DNA of 64,000 nt from Collinsella sp. An2 (lineage in GTDB: Bacteria; Actinomycetota; Coriobacteriia; Coriobacteriales; Coriobacteriaceae). The notes beneath the pieces are model-generated. The model saw nothing but the letters and a program-made list of their open reading frames with translations. It was not told the DNA's origin and searched no databases. The stretch lies in assembly GCF_002160065.1 (NCBI RefSeq), contig NZ_NFJW01000001.1, forward strand, positions 248,001 through 312,000, given 5' to 3'. Positions 8,802 to 18,954 of the stretch are shown in pieces; the first letter of the stretch is position 1; each line of letters starts with the position of its first letter. The translations under genes and the position numbers were made by a program.

Positions 8802-10817
8802 ATGGCAGAGAACCAGACCGAGCAGGTCGCCGAGGGCGCACAGGCTCCGGATACCCTGAACGACGAGCGCGCGCATCGTCTGAGCAAGCGCGAGGCGCTG
8901 TACGCCGCCGGACGCAACCCCTATCCCGAGCACTCCGACGTGGAAGACCACGTCGAGGACATCGAGGCCAAGTACGCGGACCTCGAGGCCGGCGTTGACA
9001 CCGAGGACGTCGTACGCATCGGCGGGCGTGTCATGGCCAAGCGCGGCCAGGGCAAGATCGCCTTCGTGGTGGTTCGCGATGCCACCGGCGACATTCAGCT
9101 CTTCTGCCGCATCAACGACATGCGCGAGGAGGATTGGTCGCTGCTGCAGGAGCTCGACCTGGGCGACATCGTGGGCGTCGAGGGCGTCGTGGTGCGTACG
9201 CGCCGCGGTCAGCTGTCGGTGGCTCCGAAGCGCATCGAGCTCCTCTCTAAGGCGGTGCGCCCCCTGCCCGAGAAGTTCCATGGCCTCTCCGACAAGGAGA
9301 CCCGCTATCGCCAGCGCTACGTCGACCTCATTGTGAACGAGGACGTGCGCTCCACGTTTGCCAAGCGCTCCGCCATCGTCTCGGCGTTCCGTCGCTACAT
9401 GGAGGGCAACGGCTACATGGAGGTCGAGACGCCCATTCTGCAGACCATCCAGGGCGGCGCCACGGCCAAGCCGTTCATCACGCACTTCAACGCGCTCAAC
9501 CAGGAGTGCTACCTGCGCATCGCTACCGAGCTGCACCTGAAGCGTCTGCTCGTGGGCGGATTTGAGCGCGTGTTCGAGATCGGCCGCATTTTCCGCAACG
9601 AGGGCATGGACCTTACGCACAACCCCGAGTTCACCACCATGGAGGCGTACCGCGCCTTCTCCGATCTCGAGGGCATGAAGCAACTTGCCGAGGGCGTCAT
9701 CAAGGCGGCCGCGGCTGCTATCGGCGCGGGCGAGAAGATCGTGTACCAGGGTACCGAGATCGACCTGTCGGGCACGTGGCCGAGCCGCCCCATGACCGAG
9801 ATCGTCTCCTCCGCGCTTGGACGCGAGGTTACGCTTGATACCCCGGTCGAGGAGCTGCGCGCCGCCTGCGCCGAGCACGATATCGAGGTCAAGCCCGAGT
9901 GGACCGCTGGTAAGCTCATCGCCGAGCTCTACGACGAGATTGGCGAGCCTTCGATCGTGAACCCGACCTTCGTGGTGGACTATCCCATCGAGGTGAGCCC
10001 GCTTGCCAAGCGCTTCGAGGACGACCCGCGCCTGACGCATCGCTTCGAGCTTGTCATTGCCGGCCATGAGTACGCCAACGCGTTCTCCGAGCTCAATGAC
10101 CCCGTTGACCAGGCGGAGCGCTTCGCCAAGCAGATGGAGGAGAAGGCCGGCGGCGACGACGAGGCCATGGAGTACGACGAGGACTACGTGCGCGCCCTCG
10201 AGTATGGCATGCCGCCTGCGGGTGGTATCGGCATCGGCATCGACCGCGTGGTCATGCTGCTCACCGATTCGGCGAGCATCCGCGACGTTCTGCTGTTCCC
10301 GCACATGAAGCCCGAGGGCAAGGGCAACGCTGGCATTGCTGCGGCGAAGGCGAAGCAGGAGGCCGAGGCTGCCGCTGCGTCCGCCGAGGCTGCCGAGGTC
10401 GCAGCTGGCGTGGCCGTTGCCCCCAACAAGGTGCCGACGCTCGACTTCGACAAGGTCGCCGTCGAGCCGCTCTTTGCCGACTTCGTGGACTTCGAGACGT
10501 TCAGCAAGAGCGACTTCCGTGCGGTCAAGGTGAAGGCGTGCGCCGCCGTGCCTAAGAGCAAGAAGCTGCTGCAGTTCACGCTTGACGACGGCTCGGGCAC
10601 GGACCGCACCATTCTCTCCGGCATCAGCATGTACTACGAGCCGGAGGACCTTGTGGGCAAGACCTGCATCGCCATCACGAACCTGCCGCCGCGCAAGATG
10701 ATGGGCATCGATTCGTGCGGCATGCTGATTAGCGCCGTGCACGAGGAAGATGGCGAGGAGCGCCTGAATCTGCTCATGGTCGATGACGCGATTCCTGCGG
10801 GCGCCAAGCTCTACTAA
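8802..10817 (+). CDS. lysS: lysyl-tRNA synthetase with C-terminal tRNA-binding domain
   Basis: Class II lysyl-tRNA synthetase, 671 aa against about 500 for the usual enzyme. An N-terminal OB-fold anticodon-binding domain (about 60-170) precedes the catalytic core with motif 2 around RIFRNEGMD and motif 3 GIGIGIDRVVML. An Ala/Glu-rich linker of about 60 residues (505-563) leads to a C-terminal EMAPII/Trbp111 domain (564-671) with the signatures LSGISMYY and LPPRKMMGIDSCGM, as normally found at the C-terminus of MetRS. This extra domain probably raises tRNA affinity. The ATG at 8802 follows AAGGAGC. Confidence 0.95.
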   Translation: MAENQTEQVAEGAQAPDTLNDERAHRLSKREALYAAGRNPYPEHSDVEDHVEDIEAKYADLEAGVDTEDVVRIGGRVMAKRGQGKIAFVVVRDATGDIQLFCRINDMREEDWSLLQELDLGDIVGVEGVVVRTRRGQLSVAPKRIELLSKAVRPLPEKFHGLSDKETRYRQRYVDLIVNEDVRSTFAKRSAIVSAFRRYMEGNGYMEVETPILQTIQGGATAKPFITHFNALNQECYLRIATELHLKRLLVGGFERVFEIGRIFRNEGMDLTHNPEFTTMEAYRAFSDLEGMKQLAEGVIKAAAAAIGAGEKIVYQGTEIDLSGTWPSRPMTEIVSSALGREVTLDTPVEELRAACAEHDIEVKPEWTAGKLIAELYDEIGEPSIVNPTFVVDYPIEVSPLAKRFEDDPRLTHRFELVIAGHEYANAFSELNDPVDQAERFAKQMEEKAGGDDEAMEYDEDYVRALEYGMPPAGGIGIGIDRVVMLLTDSASIRDVLLFPHMKPEGKGNAGIAAAKAKQEAEAAAASAEAAEVAAGVAVAPNKVPTLDFDKVAVEPLFADFVDFETFSKSDFRAVKVKACAAVPKSKKLLQFTLDDGSGTDRTILSGISMYYEPEDLVGKTCIAITNLPPRKMMGIDSCGMLISAVHEEDGEERLNLLMVDDAIPAGAKLY

Positions 10818-10886
10818 GGCGCTGCGCGGCCGAGCTAAGGCGTTGCGTGCCCGAACTGAGGCAGCTCAGAACTGAAGCCACAAGAT

Positions 10887-10934
10887 GGTCCCTCACCTCC
10901 CGTCCGAAAGGGCTTGGAGGTGGGGGACCTTTCT
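10887..10934 (+). terminator. intrinsic terminator after lysS
   Basis: A 14-bp stem, GGTCCCTCACCTCC (10887-10900) with GGAGGTGGGGGACC (10916-10929), is followed by TTTCT. Confidence 0.8.
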
Positions 10935-11049
10935 ATACGCGGGTGCGAGTGCGCAGAGGTGGGCGCGAGCAACGCCGTCTATTTCCTCATGACCGTCTGC
11001 TGTGGCGTATCCCTTCTATAATGGACGCGTTGGATAGGAGGGGTTGTCA

Positions 11050-12447
11050 ATGGCAGACGGAGAGAGACCGCGACTCACGGCGGCTCAGCTGCACGTGGTG
11101 GTTACGTTGGGGTTCTGCGGACTTGTGTCCGCAGCGGATAACTGGTTTGTTTCTCCGGCGCTGCCTGCTATAGCCCATACGCTTTCTGTGGCCCCGACAG
11201 CTGCGGCAATCGTCTTAACTGCCTACCTGTTGCCGTATGGTGCGCTGCAGCCGGTCTGCGGCAGGCTGGGCGACGGGGTGGGGCGTCTGCGCCTGCTTCG
11301 CATCATCGTGCTGGGCCTTTGCGTGGGTACCTTTCTGTGTGCCGTGGTGCCCAACCTCGAATTCTTGGTGGTCGCGCGCGTGGTAACGGGCTGTTTTGCG
11401 GCGGGCATCATCTCGGTGTCCCAGGCGTTTGTGGGCGATGTGGTTGGACCCGACCGTCGCGCGGGCGCCGTGGGTATCCTCATGGGCATCACCTTCACCG
11501 GGCAGGGACTGTCGGCGGGTCTTGGCGGCATCCTGACTGATCTTGTGGGCTGGCGTGCTGCCTTTGCGGCGTTTGGCGTGCTGGCGGCGCTTGCATGGCT
11601 GGGGTTGTTTACCTTGCGCGAGCCGAAGCATCAGGGGAGCCTCGATTGCAGAGATGGCCGAGATGGCTGCGACGACACCGGCACCGGCGAATCGCGTGTA
11701 ACGGCCCAGGATGTTGATGCGACGAGCATTGCCGCGCCGACTGCGCAGATGCCCTCTGCGGATGCGGTGAGCGCTGCCGCGCACGATTCTTCAGAGCCCA
11801 TTGCGGCGACCAACAAGGCCGTCAATCCCAACAAGACCGTCAATCCCAACAAGACCGTCAACCCCATCGTTGCGTTCTTCCGCGATGCCCTGCGCATCTT
11901 TTTTGGTCCGCATCGGGCAGTGTTCCTGCTTGCATGCAGTACGGGCCTGCTCTTTTTGGGCGTCTATGGTCTTATGGGAACGTTTCTTTCCGAGGCGTGT
12001 GGGCTCACTTCAACGCAGTCCGGCCTGGTGATGATGCTCTACGGCGTCTTCTGTCTCATCGGCGGGGCGCTTTCCGGACGCCTTGGCGCAGGCCGCGGCC
12101 TTGCACATGTTATCGGCATCGGTGAGGTATCGGGGTTGGTGTCTTCCTTAGCGCTTGTCCTTTCGGCCGTATCGGGTTCGTGGGTGCCGGCGCTCGTCGC
12201 TGCCGCCGCGCTCGGCTTGGGCTATATCCTTGTTCAGCCCACGCTTGTTACGCTTTCCATGGAGGCCGATCCAAATCAGGCAGGACTTTGCACCGGTCTC
12301 ATCGGCTTTGCGGTTTTTGCCTGCGGCGGCGTGGGCTCGGCGCTCGGCGGTGCGCTGCTGCAGATGGGCGGCTATCCGCTGCTGTGGGGCATCGCCGCGC
12401 TCTGCCTCGTTCTTCAGCGCATCATCTCTCAGCGCGTCCTCGCCTAG
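11050..12447 (+). CDS. MFS transporter (drug:H+ antiporter-like)
   Basis: A 465-aa major facilitator with about 12 membrane segments split by a long hydrophilic loop (about residues 195-280). The conserved loop 2-3 motif appears as GRLGDGVGRLRL, and ARVVTGCFAAG resembles the segment of multidrug exporters. The substrate is unknown. The central loop carries three exact 18-bp tandem units (11812-11865) encoding repeated NKTVNP. The ATG at 11050 follows AGGAGGGG; a TTG two codons upstream is also possible. A TATAAT at 11017-11022 is a candidate -10. Confidence 0.85.
   Translation: MADGERPRLTAAQLHVVVTLGFCGLVSAADNWFVSPALPAIAHTLSVAPTAAAIVLTAYLLPYGALQPVCGRLGDGVGRLRLLRIIVLGLCVGTFLCAVVPNLEFLVVARVVTGCFAAGIISVSQAFVGDVVGPDRRAGAVGILMGITFTGQGLSAGLGGILTDLVGWRAAFAAFGVLAALAWLGLFTLREPKHQGSLDCRDGRDGCDDTGTGESRVTAQDVDATSIAAPTAQMPSADAVSAAAHDSSEPIAATNKAVNPNKTVNPNKTVNPIVAFFRDALRIFFGPHRAVFLLACSTGLLFLGVYGLMGTFLSEACGLTSTQSGLVMMLYGVFCLIGGALSGRLGAGRGLAHVIGIGEVSGLVSSLALVLSAVSGSWVPALVAAAALGLGYILVQPTLVTLSMEADPNQAGLCTGLIGFAVFACGGVGSALGGALLQMGGYPLLWGIAALCLVLQRIISQRVLA
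11812..11865 (+). repeat. three 18-bp tandem repeats inside MFS gene
   Basis: Units at 11812-11829, 11830-11847 and 11848-11865 differ at two positions in all. They encode a repeated Asn-Lys-(Ala/Thr)-Val-Asn-Pro in the cytoplasmic central loop. The length is a multiple of three, so copy-number change would keep the frame. Confidence 0.9.
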
Positions 12448-12534
12448 CAGGCGTGGCTACCGCATTTCGTTTCGTTCCAAGCTCTGTGCTCGGTTTTGGT
12501 ATCTAGGCTCGGCTGTCAAAAGGGCAGGACGGCC

Positions 12535-12570
12535 ACGGCCCAAAAGCCCCGGCAGGGGCTTTTGGGCCGT
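12535..12570. terminator. perfect 16-bp stem hairpin downstream of MFS gene
   Basis: ACGGCCCAAAAGCCCC (12535-12550) and GGGGCTTTTGGGCCGT (12555-12570) are perfect inverted copies with a GGCA loop. No T run follows the full stem, but the A/T tracts lie inside the arms, so a shorter stem with CTTTTGGG could end transcription in either direction. Confidence 0.55.
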
Positions 12571-12662
12571 GTGGTTCGTGTCGAAAGGGGCACCGCCCGG
12601 CGCCTTGCGTTTATAGCGCTCGGCTACGAGGTGTTTTTTCGGGTGCGGGCGGTGCTCTGTGC

Positions 12663-12807
12663 ACGTTCGTTTCGGAAGAGGGCGTCCAAACGGCGAACTG
12701 CCAAGTAGCCCAATTTGCATCACCTCTTCTACCTGCGGGTTTTTTCTTTGAAACGCCCGGTCTACTCGCCACATCGCGTTTTGGACGCCCTCTTCCGAAA
12801 CGAACGT
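12663..12807. repeat. palindromic element A, copy 3
   Basis: A perfect 28-bp inverted repeat (12663-12690 and 12780-12807) encloses conserved boxes GAACT (12695-12699), AGTAG (12704-12708) and GGTCTACTCG (12759-12768). The outer ends CGTTTCG/CGAAACG and the inner boxes match copies at 24209-24350 and 50529-50670, whereas the rest of the outer stem has an unrelated sequence that still pairs. It lies between the convergent MFS and EamA genes. The remainder of 12448-12979 shows no gene. Confidence 0.85.
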
Positions 12808-12979
12808 ACAATCGGTGGGTTCAAAAGGCTCTGATGGGGTGTTTTCGGGGAGGGCGGCGCCAAACGCGCTGCCTCGGCTGTGCTTGATTTCTCCTGAGGT
12901 GGGCCGGCAAACTGTTCTGTAAGCGGCTGAATGGCTACCAAGATGCTCAAATAGTGCGGCGTTGCATGGGCGCAGCAAG

Positions 12980-13963
12980 TTACCGCTTCTGCGGTCGCGG
13001 CGCATTTACGACGATGATGCCTGCCACAACGAGTACAAGGGCAAGCGCGGTCTGCTGCCACGGTATCGTCGAGGCCTCGTTGAGAAGTAGGCTCGATAAC
13101 ACCACGCCGAAGACGGGCAGGCTAAACTCATAGATCACCACGCGTGAGGTGGGGTTGTGCTTGAGCAGAAGCGACCAGAGCGAATAGGCGATGCCCGACA
13201 CGCAGGCCAGGTAGGAGAGCATGCCCAGCCCCTGAGGTGTCACTTGCCCCAGGCTGCCGCCCAGAACGAGTCCCGCGACCGTGAGCACGGCTCCGCCCAG
13301 TACAAACTGCCAGCCGCTCAGCGCCACGGGGTCATCGCCCTGGGCAAACATATGGATGAGCGCGGCCGAGACAGCGCTTGACACCGAGGCGACCAGAATG
13401 AAGCCCTCGCCGGTGACCGTCATGCTGCCGCCCAGATCCCCACCGGTAAGGTTCGCGATGATAACGCCGGCGAACCCCACGATGCAGCCCACCACCTTGC
13501 GGGCATCGAGTCGCTCCTGGTGAAATACGAGCGCCGCGACGAGAATGGCGAAGAAGGTGCTCGAGCCGTTCACGATTGATCCTCGCACGCCCGGCGCGTT
13601 TGCCACTCCGATATAGAAAAACGCGTACTGCACGATGGTCTGTGCCAGCGCAAGCTTGACGACCTTGTGCCACGACGCGCGGGGCACGCGGGGGATGCCG
13701 CGCCTTCCGATGCCCGCTGCGACCAGTGCGATGACGCCTGCCAGCATAAAGCGAAGGCCGGCGAACAGGAAGACCGATGGAACGTCTGCGGTATCGATGG
13801 CGAGAAACTCGTATCCGAGCTTGATGCACGGTATGGCGCTGCCCCACAGAAGGCAGCTTGCCAGGGCAAGGAGGCATACGCACCAGGTTCGGGAGAGAAG
13901 CGGCGGCCGGTCCCGAGGAACCGTCTCGTGGTCTGCCGTTGCTGCAACCTGCTGTCGCTCCAT
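12980..13963 (-). CDS. EamA/DMT-family exporter
   Basis: A 327-aa drug/metabolite transporter-superfamily protein with ten predicted membrane helices arranged as two EamA repeats (about 30-165 and 180-315). WGSAIPCIKLGYEF and the SxxxYxLWSLLLK-type segment are typical. Substrates in the family include amino acids and metabolites; none can be assigned. The ATG at 13963 is used because the upstream 89 codons of open frame have no membrane character. The ribosome site is weak (GAGAGG/ACGAGG). It converges with the MFS gene across the A3 palindrome. Confidence 0.82.
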   Translation of the reverse strand: MERQQVAATADHETVPRDRPPLLSRTWCVCLLALASCLLWGSAIPCIKLGYEFLAIDTADVPSVFLFAGLRFMLAGVIALVAAGIGRRGIPRVPRASWHKVVKLALAQTIVQYAFFYIGVANAPGVRGSIVNGSSTFFAILVAALVFHQERLDARKVVGCIVGFAGVIIANLTGGDLGGSMTVTGEGFILVASVSSAVSAALIHMFAQGDDPVALSGWQFVLGGAVLTVAGLVLGGSLGQVTPQGLGMLSYLACVSGIAYSLWSLLLKHNPTSRVVIYEFSLPVFGVVLSSLLLNEASTIPWQQTALALVLVVAGIIVVNAPRPQKR

Positions 13964-14305
13964 GAACCTCGTGCCTCTCGTTTGCTTCGCTTGGTGTCGG
14001 CGTGCCGTATGGCGCCCGATATATTGTGGGACATTGCGACGGTGAGGGCCATGCTCAATTGCGCTTCGGTACGAGTTGCCACAACCCCCGCGCCCTCCGC
14101 TGTCCGTTTCGACCGTATGCTCCGCAGCGCCCCGGCCATACACCCAAGTCGCCCGCTCAGTCGCCGCCTCCGTGCGCCCTGGTGCCGCACGAATTTCACC
14201 CACGGCAGAGGCTTGCCGAGGCATCATCACAAACCTTCCACTTACATTGAGCGGAAAAACTTGTTAGGCTAATCCGCACAGCTGCACAACCGACTACATA
14301 TTCAG

Positions 14306-14343
14306 GCTGGCGTCACCGCGCGAATCGGGACGCCAGCTTTTTT
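14306..14343 (+). terminator. terminator hairpin in the leader of the DUF2798 gene
   Basis: GCTGGCGTC (14306-14314) pairs with GACGCCAGC (14329-14337), followed by TTTTTT (14338-14343). No plus-strand gene lies upstream; the nearest is the minus-strand exporter at 13963. The hairpin therefore sits in a 5' leader 68 bp ahead of the 14411 gene and may be an attenuator or the end of a small RNA. Nothing else is recognised in 13964-14410. Confidence 0.7.
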
Positions 14344-14410
14344 GTGGCGCGCGTGCGAAAGTCGGCCCGTCGCGAGAGGCGGGACAACGTCGAGAAAGGT
14401 TATGTCATTC

Positions 14411-14986
14411 ATGCCCACCAATAAGCGAGAGAGCCTCATCTTCACCATCATCATGTGCTTCTGCATGGTGCTGTGGATGTCCGTCTATAACGTCATGCGC
14501 GTTCATGGATGGCAGTTCGACCTCGGTATTCTTGCCGAGGCCTGGGTCGGCTTCCCGCCCGCGTATATCGTGGCCATGCTGCTGGACGTGTTTGTGGCCA
14601 GCCGCTTTGCCAAGTGGTTCGCGTTCCGTTTCCTCGTGACGCCCGGCAAGAGCTCCAAGCTTGCCATCACGCTTTCCATCTCCACCATGATGGTGTTCCC
14701 CATGGTGTTCTTCATGTCGCTGTATGGTGCGCTTGAGGCCTTCACCCATGTGGGGAACCCTGCCATGATCCTGCCCACGTGGATCTCGAACATTCCGTGG
14801 AATTTCATTGCTGCGCTGCCGTGGAACCTCATCGTTGCGGGCCCGTTCTCGCGTTGGCTGTTCCGCCGCGTCTTCCCGGAGGGCACCGTGCTCGCTGAGC
14901 CCCTGGCGGCTGCCGGCACCATGGAGTCCGGCGCTCATGTCTCCGATGCTGCCATGCCGCAGCAGGTTGTCGCACAGGAGCTGTAA
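14411..14986 (+). CDS. DUF2798-type small membrane protein
   Basis: A 191-aa integral membrane protein with four hydrophobic segments in two similar pairs (about 8-28 and 50-68; 88-112 and 130-150). The repeated pattern of hydrophobic segments with FMSLYGALE and SVYNVMR motifs resembles a duplicated DUF2798 domain. Function is unknown. The ATG at 14411 lies 11 bases after AAAGG (14395-14399); an ATG at 14402 is too close to it. A leader terminator at 14306-14343 suggests regulated expression. Confidence 0.7.
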   Translation: MPTNKRESLIFTIIMCFCMVLWMSVYNVMRVHGWQFDLGILAEAWVGFPPAYIVAMLLDVFVASRFAKWFAFRFLVTPGKSSKLAITLSISTMMVFPMVFFMSLYGALEAFTHVGNPAMILPTWISNIPWNFIAALPWNLIVAGPFSRWLFRRVFPEGTVLAEPLAAAGTMESGAHVSDAAMPQQVVAQEL

Positions 14987-15059
14987 GCCCTATCAAGCCC
15001 TGTCGGTCCGACGCAACAGCACGATCTGGCCAGATACGGCAAGGCCCACTAAAACCAAG

Positions 15060-15097
15060 AAGGCCGCGCGCCCCACAGCAGGGACGCGCGGCCTTTT
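15060..15097. terminator. bidirectional terminator
   Basis: AAGGCCGCGCG (15060-15070) and CGCGCGGCCTT (15085-15095), with inner CCC/GGG, carry T/A tracts on both sides. It separates the convergent DUF2798 gene and accC. Confidence 0.8.
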
Positions 15098-15127
15098 GCC
15101 TACATGTTGAGAAACGATTCCGAGCTG

Positions 15128-16483
15128 CTATGCCAGGAATTGCGGCATGTGCGTGGGGATGAAGTCGGTATACACGATGCCGGCTGCGTAGTCGGGTTCA
15201 CGTACGACCGCGCGATGGAACGGCAGCGTGGTCTTGATGCCCTCGATCTGGAACTCGTCGAGCGCGCGCTTGGCGCGGGCGAGCGCCTGCTCGCGGGTGG
15301 GTCCCCATACGATGAGCTTTGCGACGAGCGAATCGTAGGTGGGCGGAATCTTGTAGCCCTCGTACACATGGGTATCCACGCGCACGCCGGGGCCGCCGGG
15401 CAGGCGCAGCTTGGTGATGGTGCCCGGGCACGGACGGAAGGCATGCTCGGGGTCTTCGGCGTTGATGCGGAACTCGAAGGCGTGTCCGTCGGGCGTGTCG
15501 ATGCCGCCATCGGGGATGGTCATGGGCTCGCCGGACGCGATGCGCAGCTGCTCGCATACCAGGTCGGTACGGGTGATCTCCTCGGTCACGGGATGCTCCA
15601 CCTGAATACGGGTGTTCATCTCCATGAAGTAGAAGCTGCCGTCCTCGTCGAGCAGGAACTCGATGGTGCCGGCGTTGGTGTAGCCCGTGGCGCGCACGGC
15701 CTTCACGGCCGTCTCGCACATCTTGCGGCGCAGCTCGGGCGTGAGCGCTGGGCTCGGCGCCTCTTCGCAGAGCTTCTGGTGACGGCGCTGCACAGAGCAG
15801 TCACGCTCGCACACGGCTGCTGCGTGACCAAAGTTGTCGGCCATGACCTGCACCTCGACGTGGCGCGGGCGGGTGATGAGCTTCTCGAGGTACACCTCGT
15901 CGTTGCCAAAGGCAACGCGGGCCTCGGAGCGGGCGGCATTGTACTCGTGTTCCAGGTCGGCGGGGTCGTGCACCTCGCGCATGCCCTTGCCGCCGCCGCC
16001 GGCGCTCGCCTTGATGAGCACCGGGTAGCCGACCTCCTCGGCGAACTTCGCCGCTTCCTCGACGGTTTCGACGGCGCCGTCGGAGCCGGGCACGGTGGGC
16101 ACGCCGGCGGCCTTCATGGTCTGCTTGGCGTTGCTCTTCTCGCCCATGCGGTCAATGACGTCGGGGTCGGGGCCAATGAAGGTGAGCCCGTTCTCCAGGC
16201 ATTTGCGGGCAAACTCGGCGTTCTCAGACAAAAAGCCGTAGCCGGGATGCACGGCCTCGCAGCCGCGTGACACGGCGGCGCCCACAAGGCGCGCCATATC
16301 CAGATAGCTCTGGGCCGAAGGGGCGGGGCCGATGCACACGCGTTCATCGGCCTCTTCGACGGCGGCGGTGTTGCGGTCGGCGGTCGAGTAGGCTACGCAG
16401 GCGGTGACGCCTAGGTCCTTGCAGGCGCGCACCACGCGCAGGGCAATCTCGCCGCGGTTGGCGATGAGGATCTTCTTGAACAC
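15128..16483 (-). CDS. accC: biotin carboxylase subunit
   Basis: ATP-grasp biotin carboxylase, 451 aa, which carboxylates the biotin of a carrier protein with bicarbonate and ATP. Visible motifs are the N-terminal FKKILIANRGEIA, the glycine-rich ATP loop GGGGKGMR, EMNTRIQVEHPVTEE and GHAFEFRINAED. It starts 18 bp after the carboxyltransferase-biotin carrier gene on the same strand, so the two form an operon and probably one two-subunit carboxylase, pyruvate carboxylase-like or, with other carboxyltransferases, acetyl-CoA carboxylase. Confidence 0.95.
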   Translation of the reverse strand: MFKKILIANRGEIALRVVRACKDLGVTACVAYSTADRNTAAVEEADERVCIGPAPSAQSYLDMARLVGAAVSRGCEAVHPGYGFLSENAEFARKCLENGLTFIGPDPDVIDRMGEKSNAKQTMKAAGVPTVPGSDGAVETVEEAAKFAEEVGYPVLIKASAGGGGKGMREVHDPADLEHEYNAARSEARVAFGNDEVYLEKLITRPRHVEVQVMADNFGHAAAVCERDCSVQRRHQKLCEEAPSPALTPELRRKMCETAVKAVRATGYTNAGTIEFLLDEDGSFYFMEMNTRIQVEHPVTEEITRTDLVCEQLRIASGEPMTIPDGGIDTPDGHAFEFRINAEDPEHAFRPCPGTITKLRLPGGPGVRVDTHVYEGYKIPPTYDSLVAKLIVWGPTREQALARAKRALDEFQIEGIKTTLPFHRAVVREPDYAAGIVYTDFIPTHMPQFLA

Positions 16484-16501
16484 AGCTATCGCCTCGCTCC
16501 C

Positions 16502-18415
<1,914 letters not shown>

Positions 18416-18546
18416 AAGCCAGCCTCCTCTCATGGTGTTCCTTTGCTGGGTCCGAATGACCCGACTCGGCCTTGCCCCCAACTATAGGAGCCGCGCAAGG
18501 GGTTGGCGGCGTTTTATCGGTGAGCGCCCGATGCGGTCCGTGACAG

Positions 18547-18738
18547 GCGTGCCGGACAGGGGGGGCAGACTGACCAGGTGCGGCGCGTACAGGTGGGGCG
18601 GATGGCGCGCGGGCGGCGTGCCGGACAGACTGACCGGGCGCGGTGCGGGCGTGCGTGCCGGACGAAGTTCGCATGGCCGCATCGGGCGGGGCGGACGGCT
18701 GCACCTGCCATGCGTGCCGGACGGACGGCGTGCCGGAC
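18547..18738. repeat. five copies of an 11-bp word in the 18416-18954 spacer
   Basis: GCGTGCCGGAC occurs at 18547, 18616, 18653, 18712 and 18728, all in the same orientation with irregular spacing. Two of the copies extend to a shared CAGACTGACC-like tail. The spacer separates two divergent genes. A direct-repeat operator region or a degraded repeat array are both possible. Confidence 0.65.
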
Positions 18739-18794
18739 GGGGCGTTTATCACACTGGCTTGCGAGAAGCCTGCGGAAAAATAAAACTCAACAGT

Positions 18795-18823
18795 TTGTTG
18801 TATTTCCATTGGTGGTATATATA
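18795..18823 (+). promoter_or_regulatory. candidate promoter of the activase gene
   Basis: TTGTTG (18795-18800) and TATATA (18818-18823) are 17 bp apart in a short AT-rich patch, about 130 bp before the start at 18955. Confidence 0.45.
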
Positions 18824-18954
18824 CGCGAGACAAATTCGATGCCGTGTCATGTAATCGGCAACACCCCCGGGGGTCGGTGCAGGTCACGGGCCCAATCGGG
18901 GGCAACGCGGACACGCCGAGGTGCGCCCGCAACATGGAAATAGATGAGGAGCAT

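Noticed and set aside
8685-10742. A 685-aa open frame antisense to lysS
   Set aside because: It is the complement of a GC-rich conserved gene, rich in His/Arg/Val/Leu as expected of antisense frames, with no recognisable domain; lysS itself is unmistakable.
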